Assembly (NCBI RefSeq): GCF_042684505.1
Contig: NZ_JBHULT010000006.1
Coordinates: 372,001-436,000, forward strand
Direction of reading: 5' to 3'
DNA: 64,000 nucleotides
DNA from: Salinimicrobium flavum
Lineage (GTDB): Bacteria > Bacteroidota > Bacteroidia > Flavobacteriales > Flavobacteriaceae
Part shown: positions 36,247 through 44,482 of the stretch, piece by piece
Layout of the letters: every line of letters begins with the position of its first letter
Position numbering within the stretch: position 1 is the stretch's first letter
Made by a program: the position numbers and the translations under genes
The notes under the pieces: model-generated
What the model saw: only the letters and a program-made list of their open reading frames with translations
The model's database searches: none
What the model was told of the DNA's origin: nothing

Positions 36247-36444
36247 TGTATAAACCCATAAAAATCTCAGCAATTCACTTTTACTTCTTTAGAAAGTAAT
36301 TCCCGAAAAGGCATTTTAAAAGACCACCTTTGAAGCCATGGCTTGCATGAGCAGATGGTTTGATGGATCACTTTTATTACCTTCCTGTTGAACCACCCTT
36401 GCAATACCGTACAGGCAGAAATCCCCGGCACCTGTTAACAGGTT

Positions 36445-37212
36445 CTAAGACTCAGGATCCTTCCACTCTTTAAGCAGTAGTTCTTTCCCGTCATAAACCC
36501 CGTAAGTATAAAAATTGATCCAGTCTCCCAGATTCATATAGGTGGAATCCTCCTGTAATTTGATATCTAGTGGAAGATGCCTGTGTCCGAAGATAAAGTA
36601 GTCGTAATGTTGGGTCTCCAGCTTTTTGCGGCAGTATTGGATAAGCCATTCATTTTCTTCTCCCAGGAATTTCACATCTTCATCTCCCGAGATCATTTTG
36701 TTCTTTACAGAAAAATATTGTGCCAGGGGAACACCCAGGTCGGGGTGCAACCAGCGGTAGAGCCATTTGGCGAAAGGATTGGTAAATACCTTTTTCATCC
36801 TTTTAAAGCCTTTATCTCCCGGTCCCAGGCCATCACCGTGACCTATCAGGAATTTTTTATTATTGAAGTTGAATTCCTTCGGTTTATGAAATACAGGAAT
36901 ACCAAGCTCCTTTTCAAAATAATCATCCATCCACAGATCATGATTCCCAACAAAGAAGTAAACAGGAGTGCCACTGTCCCTTATCTCTGCAAGTTTCCCC
37001 AGCACCCGCACAAATCCCTTTGGGACCACATATTTATATTCAAACCAAAAATCGAAAAGATCTCCCAGCAAAAAGATCGCTGCAGCGTCTTCGCTCACCT
37101 TTTCGAGCCATGCCACGAATTTCTCTTCACGGCGACGACTTTCTTCCGCAGTAGGTGCTCCAAGATGGTTATCACTTGAAAAATAGATCTTTTTACCTGT
37201 GGGGATTTCCAT
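36445..37212 (-). CDS. lpxH: UDP-2,3-diacylglucosamine diphosphatase
   Basis: LpxH hydrolyses UDP-2,3-diacylglucosamine to lipid X in lipid A synthesis at the inner-membrane surface. Metal motifs are SDNHLG (Asp and His), GDLFDFWFEYK, GNHDLW, GHGDGLGPGD and a late FGHRHLP. The length of 255 is normal. The start MEIPTGKKIYFSSDNHLG is well placed. It is a single gene, convergent with the putative small RNA. Confidence 0.95.
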   Translation of the reverse strand: MEIPTGKKIYFSSDNHLGAPTAEESRRREEKFVAWLEKVSEDAAAIFLLGDLFDFWFEYKYVVPKGFVRVLGKLAEIRDSGTPVYFFVGNHDLWMDDYFEKELGIPVFHKPKEFNFNNKKFLIGHGDGLGPGDKGFKRMKKVFTNPFAKWLYRWLHPDLGVPLAQYFSVKNKMISGDEDVKFLGEENEWLIQYCRKKLETQHYDYFIFGHRHLPLDIKLQEDSTYMNLGDWINFYTYGVYDGKELLLKEWKDPES

Positions 37213-37345
37213 TTAAAATATTTTCAGTTGTAAATATATAGTTAAAAACTGCTAAGATAAAAGCAAAAGCAGAAATCGGCTTCCTTGCAACATCCCCCTT
37301 CTTTGTTTTTCAGGTAAAGAATATTAACTTTAGGAAAAACAGGCC

Positions 37346-38299
37346 ATGAAGAAAAACATCACCGGGATCCACCACGTCACCGCCCTCGCCGGAGATCCGC
37401 AGCGTAACCTCGACTTCTATACAGGTATCCTGGGTTTGAGAATGGTGAAAAAGACGGTGAATTTTGATGCACCCGATGTTTACCATTTTTACTACGGCAA
37501 TGAAACCGGGGAGCCGGGAACGATAATGACGTTCTTTCCTTATGAAGGAATTCAAAAAGGCAGGCATGGGAAAGGGATGCTGAATGTTACCACTTTTTCG
37601 GTTCCCACCACCTCCATGAGCTTTTGGGAAAACAGGTTCAAACAATACAATGTTAAGTTCACACCGGCACAGGACAGGTTTGAAGGGGAGGCTACCATTT
37701 ACTTTGAAGACCCCGATGGTCTTGGTCTTGAACTGGTCTTCAATGACAAAGATTCCCGGCCTGGATTCACCTACGGAAACATTCCCTCAGAATATGCTGT
37801 CAAAGGTTTCCATAATGTAGAGATATGGCAGGAAGGTTATGAGCGCACTGCAGGATTACTGACTGGAGTTTTGGACCATAAGCTTATTGCCGAAAAGGGT
37901 AACAGGTTCAGGTTTGCTGCAACAGATGCACCGGGAAATTATGTTGATATCCTCTGTTCGCCTGATAGTCTTCGCGGACTAGGAGGTGGGGGGACCGTTC
38001 ACCACCTCGCCTTTTCTACAGCCAATAAGGAAAGTCAGCTCCTCACCAGGGAGAAACTTTTGAATGCAGGATTTAACCCTACTCCCGTTCTTGACCGGCA
38101 GTATTTTGAATCTATTTACTTCCGGGAGCCGGGTGGGGTCCTGTTTGAAGTCGCTACAGCTGAACCCGGATTTGCCATAGATGAAACTCTCGAAAATCTG
38201 GGGGAAGGGCTAATGCTTCCGCAGCAGTATGAATCCAAAAGAGCCATAATTGAAAAGGCGATAAAACCCGTCAAACCAGATCCAAAAAAATTCAAATAA
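37346..38299 (+). CDS. Ring-cleaving dioxygenase, VOC family (MhqO-like)
   Basis: Two vicinal-oxygen-chelate repeats are visible: GIHHVTALAGDPQRNLDFYTGILGLRMVKKTVNFD at the start and VHHLAFSTANKE in the second half, with the metal-binding Glu in GVLFEVATAEPGFA. The length of 317 and the overall sequence match MhqO-type extradiol dioxygenases, which act on hydroquinone-type compounds. Its stop codon overlaps the start of the esterase gene (TAATG), so the pair is translated together, as for the mhqO-mhqD genes of Firmicutes. Confidence 0.92.
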   Translation: MKKNITGIHHVTALAGDPQRNLDFYTGILGLRMVKKTVNFDAPDVYHFYYGNETGEPGTIMTFFPYEGIQKGRHGKGMLNVTTFSVPTTSMSFWENRFKQYNVKFTPAQDRFEGEATIYFEDPDGLGLELVFNDKDSRPGFTYGNIPSEYAVKGFHNVEIWQEGYERTAGLLTGVLDHKLIAEKGNRFRFAATDAPGNYVDILCSPDSLRGLGGGGTVHHLAFSTANKESQLLTREKLLNAGFNPTPVLDRQYFESIYFREPGGVLFEVATAEPGFAIDETLENLGEGLMLPQQYESKRAIIEKAIKPVKPDPKKFK

Positions 38300-38934
38300 T
38301 GTTACACAAGAAAGATTTTAAATACAGCGGAACACCCATAGAAAATGCAAAAAAAGTACTGGTAATGATCCACGGTCGGGGAGGCACGGCCGAAGATATC
38401 ATGGAGGTAGCCACTCATTTGAAAATAGAGAACTTTGCCATTGTGGCTCCACAGGCTTATAACAACAGCTGGTACCCGCTCTCATTCATGGCTCCCGTAG
38501 AACAAAATCAGCCCTGGCTGGATTCAGCCCTGGAGTTGCTCGGGGAACTGGAAATTGAACTCAATTCAAAAGGGATCCCTTCTGAAAACATCTACTTCTT
38601 CGGATTTTCTCAAGGGGCTTGTCTTACCCTGGAATATGTCACCAGGAACGCAAAGAAATACGGTGGCGTAATTGCCATAATAGGCGGACTTATAGGAAAG
38701 AACATCAACACCGGGGATTACCTCACCAATTTTGAGCAAACACCGGTTTATTTAGCTACAAGTGATCCGGATGCCCATGTTCCTGTTGAGAGAGTTAACA
38801 GAACAGCAGAGATACTTGAAAATAAAAATGCCAGGGTGAAACTGGCGATATATAAAGATGGTGGCCATGCAATTCTCCCTGAAGAATTAGGGGTAGCAAA
38901 TAATTTTATTTTCGGATATCCCGGGCCGTCGTAA
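38299..38934 (+). CDS. Phospholipase/carboxylesterase family hydrolase (MhqD-like)
   Basis: This is an alpha/beta hydrolase of the carboxylesterase/thioesterase (Abhydrolase_2) family, 211 residues. The nucleophile is in GFSQGA, the acid is probably in ATSDPDAHVP, and the His is in KDGGHAI. An oxyanion region MIHGRGGTAED lies near the start. Coupling to the MhqO-like gene suggests that it processes ring-cleavage products or quinone adducts (inference). No MarR-type regulator is adjacent. Confidence 0.92.
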   Translation: MLHKKDFKYSGTPIENAKKVLVMIHGRGGTAEDIMEVATHLKIENFAIVAPQAYNNSWYPLSFMAPVEQNQPWLDSALELLGELEIELNSKGIPSENIYFFGFSQGACLTLEYVTRNAKKYGGVIAIIGGLIGKNINTGDYLTNFEQTPVYLATSDPDAHVPVERVNRTAEILENKNARVKLAIYKDGGHAILPEELGVANNFIFGYPGPS

Positions 38935-38939
38935 CAGGA

Positions 38940-39392
38940 TCAGGCATTATCTGAAGCATACCATTCTGCATAAGAAGTCTCTGTCTCCTGAAGGCGCAGA
39001 GAGAACAACTTGATATGGTGGGGAAGACGGGATTTGATCTTTGTGGCGAAATCCTGTATCATATTTTCGCTGGTAGGCTGATAATCCACAAGGATCACAT
39101 TATGGTCCCTTTCTTCCAGTTCTTTCGCCAGCTCTACATGCGGAGTGTTTTGGTTGAAAACGGTCGCATGGTCAAAAACATCGACCACCTCCTGCTTAAC
39201 GATCTTTTTAAGGTCGCCAAAATCAATCACCATCCCCAGTTTTACGTTCTTTGTATCCCGAATAGGCTCTCCAATAACAGTCACCGCCAGTTTATAACTG
39301 TGCCCGTGAACGTTCTTGCATTTGCCGTCGTAACCATAAAGCGCGTGTCCTGTTTCAAATGAGAACTGTTTTGTGATCCTTATCAAACCCAT
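38940..39392 (-). CDS. queD: 6-carboxy-5,6,7,8-tetrahydropterin synthase family protein
   Basis: This is a T-fold enzyme with three zinc-binding histidines, one in FETGHALYG and two in NVHGHSYKLAV, and the catalytic Cys in GKCKNVHGH. The conserved Glu is near the end in LQETETSYAEW. QueD converts dihydroneopterin triphosphate into the carboxytetrahydropterin precursor of queuosine. A 6-pyruvoyl-tetrahydropterin synthase role is the alternative. The length of 150 is normal, and the gene stands alone. Confidence 0.92.
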   Translation of the reverse strand: MGLIRITKQFSFETGHALYGYDGKCKNVHGHSYKLAVTVIGEPIRDTKNVKLGMVIDFGDLKKIVKQEVVDVFDHATVFNQNTPHVELAKELEERDHNVILVDYQPTSENMIQDFATKIKSRLPHHIKLFSLRLQETETSYAEWYASDNA

Positions 39393-39406
39393 GAAAATAT
39401 TTTTTG

Positions 39407-39414
39407 CAAAGATA
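39407..39414 (-). promoter_or_regulatory. -7 element upstream of queD
   Basis: On the minus strand this reads TATCTTTG, matching TAnnTTTG, 14 bp before the queD ATG. No TTTG is seen at -33. Confidence 0.45.
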
Positions 39415-39511
39415 ATGCTTTTTTACCGCCCCTATATCGACTCGAATTTAAGCTTACTCCCTTAGAATATATTTTCAAAAATGTTTTTCTGCTGGATATT
39501 ATATTTACAAA

Positions 39512-39519
39512 TACCTTTG
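39512..39519 (+). promoter_or_regulatory. -7 element upstream of the 2OG-Fe(II) oxygenase gene
   Basis: TACCTTTG matches TAnnTTTG, 20 bp before the ATG. A T-rich stretch stands at the -33 distance. Confidence 0.5.
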
Positions 39520-39539
39520 CAGGCCCAAAAATTTAAGCA

Positions 39540-40163
39540 ATGCAGATAATAGAAGAAAATCCGCTTTACGAAAAGATAATTTCAGACCTCCTGGAACAGA
39601 AATATTCTATTATTGAAAACTTCTTTGATCCTGTCCAGGTGGAACAGCTAAGGAATTCTCTGATGGAGAAATATGAAGAGGATAATTTCAAGAAGGCTGC
39701 AATAGGGAACAGAACGAATGAAGTGATCGCAAGGTCTATTCGGGGTGATTTTATTCTTTGGCTAAATGAGGCTAAGGCAGAGGAGGCAGAAAAGATATTT
39801 TTCAGTAAGATCAACAATTTTGTTGAATACCTGAATAAGACCTGTTACCTTGGGATCCTCCACAAGGAATTCCACTATGCCCTTTATCCTGAAGGAACTT
39901 TCTACAAAAGACATCTGGATACTTTTCAGAATGATGACAGGAGGAAGCTTTCCCTGGTATGTTATTTAAATGAGCAGGACTGGAAACCCGAATATGGCGG
40001 GGAATTAGTGATCTATCTTAATGACCACGGAAAAGAGATCGAGAAGATTATCTACCCGTTTCCGGGAAGAGTGGTGATCTTTGAAAGCCAGATTCTGGAG
40101 CATGAGGTGAAACCCGTAAAAACAGAGCGCCTCAGTATTACCGGATGGTTAAAGACGCGGTAA
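39540..40163 (+). CDS. 2OG-Fe(II) oxygenase (prolyl-4-hydroxylase-like)
   Basis: The C-terminal half is a double-stranded beta-helix dioxygenase domain with the iron triad in YKRHLDTFQ (His and Asp) and QILEHEVKP (His), and the 2-oxoglutarate-binding Arg in TERLSITGW. A helical N-terminus of about 90 residues precedes it. SM-20/PiuC-like bacterial members hydroxylate proteins or small molecules, and the substrate is unknown here. It is a single gene with its own promoter element. Confidence 0.9.
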   Translation: MQIIEENPLYEKIISDLLEQKYSIIENFFDPVQVEQLRNSLMEKYEEDNFKKAAIGNRTNEVIARSIRGDFILWLNEAKAEEAEKIFFSKINNFVEYLNKTCYLGILHKEFHYALYPEGTFYKRHLDTFQNDDRRKLSLVCYLNEQDWKPEYGGELVIYLNDHGKEIEKIIYPFPGRVVIFESQILEHEVKPVKTERLSITGWLKTR

Positions 40164-40164
40164 C

Positions 40165-40308
40165 CTACTTTTTCTTCTTCAACTTTTTATAAAGCACTAC
40201 CCCAATAAGGGCCAGGGCAATAAGGAGCCAAAAACCGGTTCCGCTTAAAAAGGTTAAGATGTCAAAGGTTTCCTCGTTAACGGGAACATCATTTTGATCC
40301 ATTTTCAT
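40165..40308 (-). CDS. Tiny single-pass membrane protein, third of a trio
   Basis: This 47-residue frame has an acidic N-terminus (MDQNDVPVNEET), one membrane segment (LSGTGFWLLIALALIGVVLY) and a basic tail KKLKKKK. A second in-frame ATG at 40302 is an alternative start. Its 5' end overlaps the end of the 61-residue gene by 20 bp in another frame, as expected for coupled genes. Its stop falls 1 bp beyond that of the convergent oxygenase gene. I recognise no family. The shared design with the two upstream frames supports it as a real gene. Confidence 0.6.
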   Translation of the reverse strand: MKMDQNDVPVNEETFDILTFLSGTGFWLLIALALIGVVLYKKLKKKK

Positions 40309-40474
40309 GTCGTTTACGCCAGCTGTACCGGGCATAATAAAATATGCCCAGCAAAAAAATAATTGCCAGCAGATAGAGCCAGTTGTCCTCCAGGAACGTC
40401 TCTACAGAAAATCCCCATTCCTGGTCTTCAGTTGCGGGTTTGTCCTTAGGTAAATGTTCTTGCTGAATATTCAT
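40289..40474 (-). CDS. Tiny single-pass membrane protein, second of a trio
   Basis: The 61-residue product has an acidic, Glu/Asp-rich N-terminal part (residues 1-30), one membrane segment (NWLYLLAIIFLLGIFYYARY) and a short basic tail SWRKRHENGSK. It lies 22 bp after the 64-residue gene and overlaps the 47-residue gene. No known family is recognised. The positive-inside pattern predicts an outside N-terminus and a cytoplasmic tail. Confidence 0.65.
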   Translation of the reverse strand: MNIQQEHLPKDKPATEDQEWGFSVETFLEDNWLYLLAIIFLLGIFYYARYSWRKRHENGSK

Positions 40475-40496
40475 ATTTTAAGGATTTAATGGAAAA

Positions 40497-40691
40497 TCAC
40501 ACGCGGGTTTTCCTGTTCTTTTTGCTGCGGAAAAAAGAAAAATATACCACAGTCGCAATAATTAAAACCAGTGCTGTAATTGTTTCGAAAAGATGACTTC
40601 CAACTAAATGGCCTATGGTATAACCTATTTGGTAAGGAATGCTTTTTGAAGTCTCTTCTGCGGCCTGGATTAATAAGGAGCTCATATTCAT
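40497..40691 (-). CDS. Tiny single-pass membrane protein, first of a trio
   Basis: The 64-residue protein has an N-terminal segment that could be amphipathic (SLLIQAAEETSKSIPYQIGYTIGHLVGSHL), one membrane helix (ETITALVLIIATVVYFSFF) and a basic tail RSKKNRKTRV. Its start overlaps the stop of the enoyl-CoA hydratase gene by 4 bp, so translation is coupled. No family is recognised. Confidence 0.65.
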   Translation of the reverse strand: MNMSSLLIQAAEETSKSIPYQIGYTIGHLVGSHLFETITALVLIIATVVYFSFFRSKKNRKTRV

Positions 40692-41455
40692 TTTTTAAAT
40701 TTTGAAAGTGCATTTCTGGTAAATTCTGAAAGGACCAATTCGCCCGAAATAGCAGCCCTCTCAGGTAGCAACGAATCCCACTTGGAAGTTCCATCCCACA
40801 ACACCTGCTTCATTTCATTTAGAGCTGCCGGATTATATCCTGCGAGTCTTTCAGTGAAGAATTCAAGTTCTTTATCCATTTCAGGAATTGATTCAAAAAC
40901 CCTTGCATACAACCCCTTTTCTTTCGCCCAATAAGCATTTTTCCACTCATGTGCAGCCAGGGAAAGTTCTGCCAGGGCAGCGATTCCCATTTTGCGTTCT
41001 ATAGCAGGTGCGATCACAAAAGGACCAATTCCTATACTTAGTTCAGACAACTTAATAGCCGCCTGTTCAGTAGCAAAACAATAGTCACAGGCTGCCGCAA
41101 GACCAACGCCACCTCCCACTGTCTTACCGTGTATCCTTCCAATAACAAGTTTTTTACATGTCCTCATCGCGTTGATCACATTTGCAAAGCCGGAAAAAAA
41201 GATCTTCCCCTGCTGCATATTTTCAACTGCCATAAGCTCGTCAAAAGATGCCCCCGCACAAAAAGCCTTTTCTCCCTCAGACCTGAGTACAATAAGCTTT
41301 ACCTGCTCATCATCTGACAATTCTTTAAAAGCTTTCTCCAGTCTTTCAAGTAATTCTGAAGGAAAGGAATTACCCGCCGGGTGACCGAATTCTATAGTGG
41401 CGATCCCGTGGGTAATATGGGTATAGAGGCTTCCGTTCTCTCGGTTGGTGGTCAT
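40688..41455 (-). CDS. Enoyl-CoA hydratase/isomerase family protein
   Basis: This 255-residue crotonase-fold protein has the oxyanion-hole segments FCAGASFDELM and GKTVGGGVGLAAACDYCFAT. It keeps KLSELSIGIGPFVIAP where hydratases carry one catalytic Glu, which suggests hydratase or methylglutaconyl-CoA hydratase activity rather than isomerase. The exact substrate is not determined. It leads an operon with three tiny membrane proteins, an unusual combination for a soluble CoA enzyme. Confidence 0.9.
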   Translation of the reverse strand: MTTNRENGSLYTHITHGIATIEFGHPAGNSFPSELLERLEKAFKELSDDEQVKLIVLRSEGEKAFCAGASFDELMAVENMQQGKIFFSGFANVINAMRTCKKLVIGRIHGKTVGGGVGLAAACDYCFATEQAAIKLSELSIGIGPFVIAPAIERKMGIAALAELSLAAHEWKNAYWAKEKGLYARVFESIPEMDKELEFFTERLAGYNPAALNEMKQVLWDGTSKWDSLLPERAAISGELVLSEFTRNALSKFKK

Positions 41456-41518
41456 AGAAATTCTGCTTTACCTGTAAAGGTACACTTTACGAAATAAAAT
41501 CAAAGAGCAGATGTTGGG

Positions 41519-42844
41519 CTAAGCCTCCTTTTTAAGATATTTCCTGCGAAATTTTATCACGAGTGCACTGCTTCGGATAATCATCCACACAAAAAAGGCG
41601 AACCAGATGGCGTACAGTTTCATTCCGAAGTAGTCGCCGAGTAAAAGCACAGGAGTGAATCCCAGGAAAGTGGCAAAAAGAAGTACATTCCGTAGATATT
41701 TCGCTTCCCCCAGGCCTTTAAAGATACCGTCGAACATGAAAGCCACAGCATTGACGGGCTGCATGAATAAGACCATCCAAAAGACCGATGAGAATAATAC
41801 CAGCACAGATTCCTCTTTGGTGAACAGTCTGCCAATCTCGTCGTAAAACAGGCTACAGATCCCAATAAGGGTTATGGCAATAATTATGGAGTATTTACTT
41901 ATGTCTATACTCAGGTTCCAAAGTCGCTTATAATCTTTCGCTCCCAATAACCTTCCCGAAATGGCATTTCCGGCATTGGCATACCCATCAATGAAAAAAC
42001 TAAAGAATAACCAGATGTTCATCAGGATACTCTGCGCAGCAATGTAGTTCTTCCCGTATCCTGTGGCGTATGCATTCGCCAGATAAATGGCGAAATTAAG
42101 AGCAGCGGTACGAACAAACAGGTTGGCACTCATAAGCAGCAGGCCCCGCATCTGCGGATTGATCCTGGTACTTAGCCGCAGCCCGAATGGAGTTTTGCTG
42201 AAAAAGAAGTATAAGGCCATGACAAGCATCACCGCCTGTGAGATCACACTGGCTATTGCCGCACCCTGCAGGTGCATAGCAGGGAGGTAACCGTCTATTC
42301 CGTAAACCAGTAAATAATCCAATCCAACATTCAGAAAGGCTCCTGTAAGACTACATTTCATAGCCCATAGTGTATTCTGCAAACCCCTGAACACCCCAAA
42401 AAGTGCAAAGGTCACAAGGGTGAGTGGATATCCCAGTGCCCTTATCTGGTAATAGTCGGCCGCATAATTCAATACCAGGCCTTGCGCGTTGTATGCCCTG
42501 AAAATGGCACCTGCAAAATAAGCGGTTACCACATAGATAAATAGACTTAGCAGGAAGTTGAAAAAGATAGCCTGCGGCACCAGGGTCTTGACCGCATGCA
42601 GGCGGTTTGCCCCAAGGTGCTGAGATACGAGGGCAGAAATCGAGGTTTTGGTCTGGGCTACGATCCAAATGATCGCTGAAAGAAAGGAACCTACTAAACC
42701 CGCGGCGGCAAGCGCTTCTACAGGGTCGCGATCCACATTTCCTATTATGGCTATGTCTGTAAGGGAGATCAGTGGTTCAGCGATCCCGGCAATTATGGCC
42801 GGTATAGCAAGTCGGTTTATTTCCTTGAAGGAGACCCTACTCAT
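41519..42844 (-). CDS. MATE family efflux transporter (DinF-like)
   Basis: At 441 residues with about twelve hydrophobic segments, this is a multidrug and toxin extrusion antiporter. Typical pieces are NRLAIPAIIAGIAEPLISLTDIAIIG near the start, VAQTKTSISALVSQHLGA, and a repeat-like ANLFVRTAALNFAIYLANAYATGYG in the second half. The DinF subgroup is suggested by the N-terminal sequence. Its start overlaps the GNAT gene stop by 1 bp, so the two form an operon. Confidence 0.93.
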   Translation of the reverse strand: MSRVSFKEINRLAIPAIIAGIAEPLISLTDIAIIGNVDRDPVEALAAAGLVGSFLSAIIWIVAQTKTSISALVSQHLGANRLHAVKTLVPQAIFFNFLLSLFIYVVTAYFAGAIFRAYNAQGLVLNYAADYYQIRALGYPLTLVTFALFGVFRGLQNTLWAMKCSLTGAFLNVGLDYLLVYGIDGYLPAMHLQGAAIASVISQAVMLVMALYFFFSKTPFGLRLSTRINPQMRGLLLMSANLFVRTAALNFAIYLANAYATGYGKNYIAAQSILMNIWLFFSFFIDGYANAGNAISGRLLGAKDYKRLWNLSIDISKYSIIIAITLIGICSLFYDEIGRLFTKEESVLVLFSSVFWMVLFMQPVNAVAFMFDGIFKGLGEAKYLRNVLLFATFLGFTPVLLLGDYFGMKLYAIWFAFFVWMIIRSSALVIKFRRKYLKKEA

Positions 42845-43347
42845 TATTCCAGGATCTTTTCATAGCAGAAAAACGGATCATCACTTTGTTCCGGAAAGAA
42901 AACATTTTCCAATCTTATATATCCCCTGCTCTCATAAAATTTCTGATTTCGCTTGTTTCTGCTGAAGGTATCCAGCCTTACCGACAGGTATCCTTCTTCC
43001 AGAGCCGTTTTTTCAGCAAATTCCATCAGTTTTTGCCCGTACCCGGCTCCCCAAACCGAAGGGTGCGTTGCCAAACGGTGTACATAAAGGTTCTTCCCAT
43101 TTGGGGTAAGCCATTTTACAGGAATATATTCTTCGTCCATAACGGGAGTCAAAGCGATGATCCCAAGGATCCTCCCTTTCTCCTCCAGGACAAAAAGTTC
43201 CTCCCGATCGATGTCTTTTCCCAGTATAGCCCTGGACGGGTAATGATCATTCCACTGAAAAATTCCATTTTTCTGCATGACCTGGGCACAAGACCCGGTC
43301 AAAGTTTTTACGGTGTTGAGATCAGAAAGTGTAGCTTTTCGTATCAT
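42844..43347 (-). CDS. GNAT family N-acetyltransferase
   Basis: The acetyl-CoA binding loop is in VHRLATHPSVWGAGYGQKLMEFAEKTALEEGY, with the R/Q-x-x-G-x-G/A pattern present as GAGYGQKL. The C-terminal NQKFYESRGYIRLENV is typical of the fold's last helix and strands. The length of 167 is normal. The substrate is unknown. It precedes the MATE transporter gene, which might hint at a shared resistance or detoxification role. Confidence 0.9.
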   Translation of the reverse strand: MIRKATLSDLNTVKTLTGSCAQVMQKNGIFQWNDHYPSRAILGKDIDREELFVLEEKGRILGIIALTPVMDEEYIPVKWLTPNGKNLYVHRLATHPSVWGAGYGQKLMEFAEKTALEEGYLSVRLDTFSRNKRNQKFYESRGYIRLENVFFPEQSDDPFFCYEKILE

Positions 43348-43366
43348 GAAATTATATCAGGAATCA

Positions 43367-43374
43367 CAAAAATA
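43367..43374 (-). promoter_or_regulatory. -7 element of the GNAT-MATE operon
   Basis: On the minus strand this reads TATTTTTG, matching TAnnTTTG, 19 bp before the GNAT start codon. Confidence 0.5.
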
Positions 43375-43399
43375 ATTTTTATCATAAAGAAATAAACCC

Positions 43400-43430
43400 T
43401 TTACTCGTATAAATAATTTAATTACATTTG
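43400..43430 (+). promoter_or_regulatory. Promoter of the tRNA-Ala gene
   Basis: TTTA at 43400-43403 and TACATTTG at 43423-43430 resemble the -33 and -7 elements with a 19-bp gap. The tRNA begins 15 bp downstream. Confidence 0.6.
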
Positions 43431-43445
43431 CCCTCAATATTAGTC

Positions 43446-43522
43446 GGGGGATTAGCTCAGCTGGCTAGAGCGTTTGGCTGGCAGCCAAAAGGTCATCGGT
43501 TCGACTCCGATATTCTCCACCA
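43446..43522 (+). tRNA. tRNA-Ala (anticodon GGC)
   Basis: A complete 77-nt cloverleaf: acceptor GGGGGAT paired with ATTCTCC (two G-U pairs), D arm GCTC/GAGC, anticodon stem TTTGG/CCAAA around CTGGCAG giving anticodon GGC, T arm ATCGG-TTCGACT-CCGAT, discriminator A and an encoded CCA end. It reads GCC and GCU alanine codons. It is a single gene with its own promoter and terminator. Confidence 0.97.
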
Positions 43523-43524
43523 AA

Positions 43525-43552
43525 AACCACTGTGAAAGCAGTGGTTTTTTTG
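43525..43552 (+). terminator. Rho-independent terminator after tRNA-Ala
   Basis: AACCACTG (43525-43532) pairs with CAGTGGTT (43539-43546) and is followed by a T-run. Confidence 0.9.
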
Positions 43553-43627
43553 TTTCCCCTTATTTCTCTTCAAAAAGGCCATAGGTTCCCCCGAAGCATC
43601 GGGGCGGTATTTTAGAGCTGCCTCAGG

Positions 43628-44482
43628 TTAGTTTTCTTCCACAAACCCTGCTACCTTTTCGACGATCTTTTTCATAGCGTCTGAAAGGTGACTTTGATTC
43701 CAGGGGTGGGAAGACTCAAAAACATGATCACTCCCTTCCAGAAGGAACATTTCTGAACCCCTTATCCAATTATGGAGTTGATTAGCATCCTTAAGTTCCA
43801 CCGTGGGATCTGCGGTACCGTGAATGATTAACACCGGGATCTGCAGTTCTTTTGCAGCACGGGAGATGGTTAACCTTTCTTCGTTTTTAATGAAATCTTC
43901 ATAGAACTCAAACAGGTGAGGCATTTGCTGTTTAGTGCGGGTATTTTCAATATAGGCGATTCCTTTTTGTTCCCAGGCCCTCAATTCTTCCCCTTGAGGA
44001 AACCGGTCGCCAAAATCACTCACTGCAGCCAGGGTGATTAGTTTCTTGATCCTTCTATCTTCGGCGGCTTTTATGACCACAACCCCTCCTCCCCGGGAGT
44101 GTCCCATTAAAGTAATATCTGAGGTATTCGCCATTTCAGGATAAGGAAATTCGGGGCTACACAACCAGTCTAGGAGCACTTCCAGGTCATCCAGTTCCTT
44201 GGTGTAGGTATTCTCTCCAAATGCATCCAGATCGGGGAAATCAATGGGTTGCTCCAGCGTACCGCCATTGAAAGCAAAATTGAATTTAATGAACATATTG
44301 CCTTTTTTTGCAAATTCTTCTGCCATCAAGTTCCAGGCTCCCCAATCTTTAAATCCTTTATATCCATGACAAAAGATCACCACCGGTTTATTTCCGCCTT
44401 CTTCGGTGAAAAATAGATCAGTAATGACCGGCCGGCCATGTTTTCCCTGAAGTGCGATATTTTTATGCTTTTTGATTACCAT
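43628..44482 (-). CDS. Alpha/beta hydrolase (dienelactone hydrolase-like)
   Basis: The oxyanion region is FCHGYKGFKDWGAWN, the nucleophile elbow is GHSRGGG, the acid is in HGTADPTVEL and the His is in GSDHVFESSHPW. These complete a Ser-Asp-His triad. The length of 284 and the sequence fit cytoplasmic esterases or peptidase-like hydrolases of unknown substrate. Its start overlaps the end of the AddB-like gene by 7 bp, so the two are co-transcribed. Confidence 0.9.
   Translation of the reverse strand: MVIKKHKNIALQGKHGRPVITDLFFTEEGGNKPVVIFCHGYKGFKDWGAWNLMAEEFAKKGNMFIKFNFAFNGGTLEQPIDFPDLDAFGENTYTKELDDLEVLLDWLCSPEFPYPEMANTSDITLMGHSRGGGVVVIKAAEDRRIKKLITLAAVSDFGDRFPQGEELRAWEQKGIAYIENTRTKQQMPHLFEFYEDFIKNEERLTISRAAKELQIPVLIIHGTADPTVELKDANQLHNWIRGSEMFLLEGSDHVFESSHPWNQSHLSDAMKKIVEKVAGFVEEN

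Noticed and set aside
36577..37179. A 200-codon plus-strand frame
   Set aside because: It is the shadow of lpxH in another frame. The minus strand has all catalytic motifs of LpxH, and the plus-strand product has no recognisable domain.
43441..43560. The tRNA-Ala gene as an integration site for a mobile element
   Set aside because: No integrase and no repeat of the tRNA 3' end were seen in the window.
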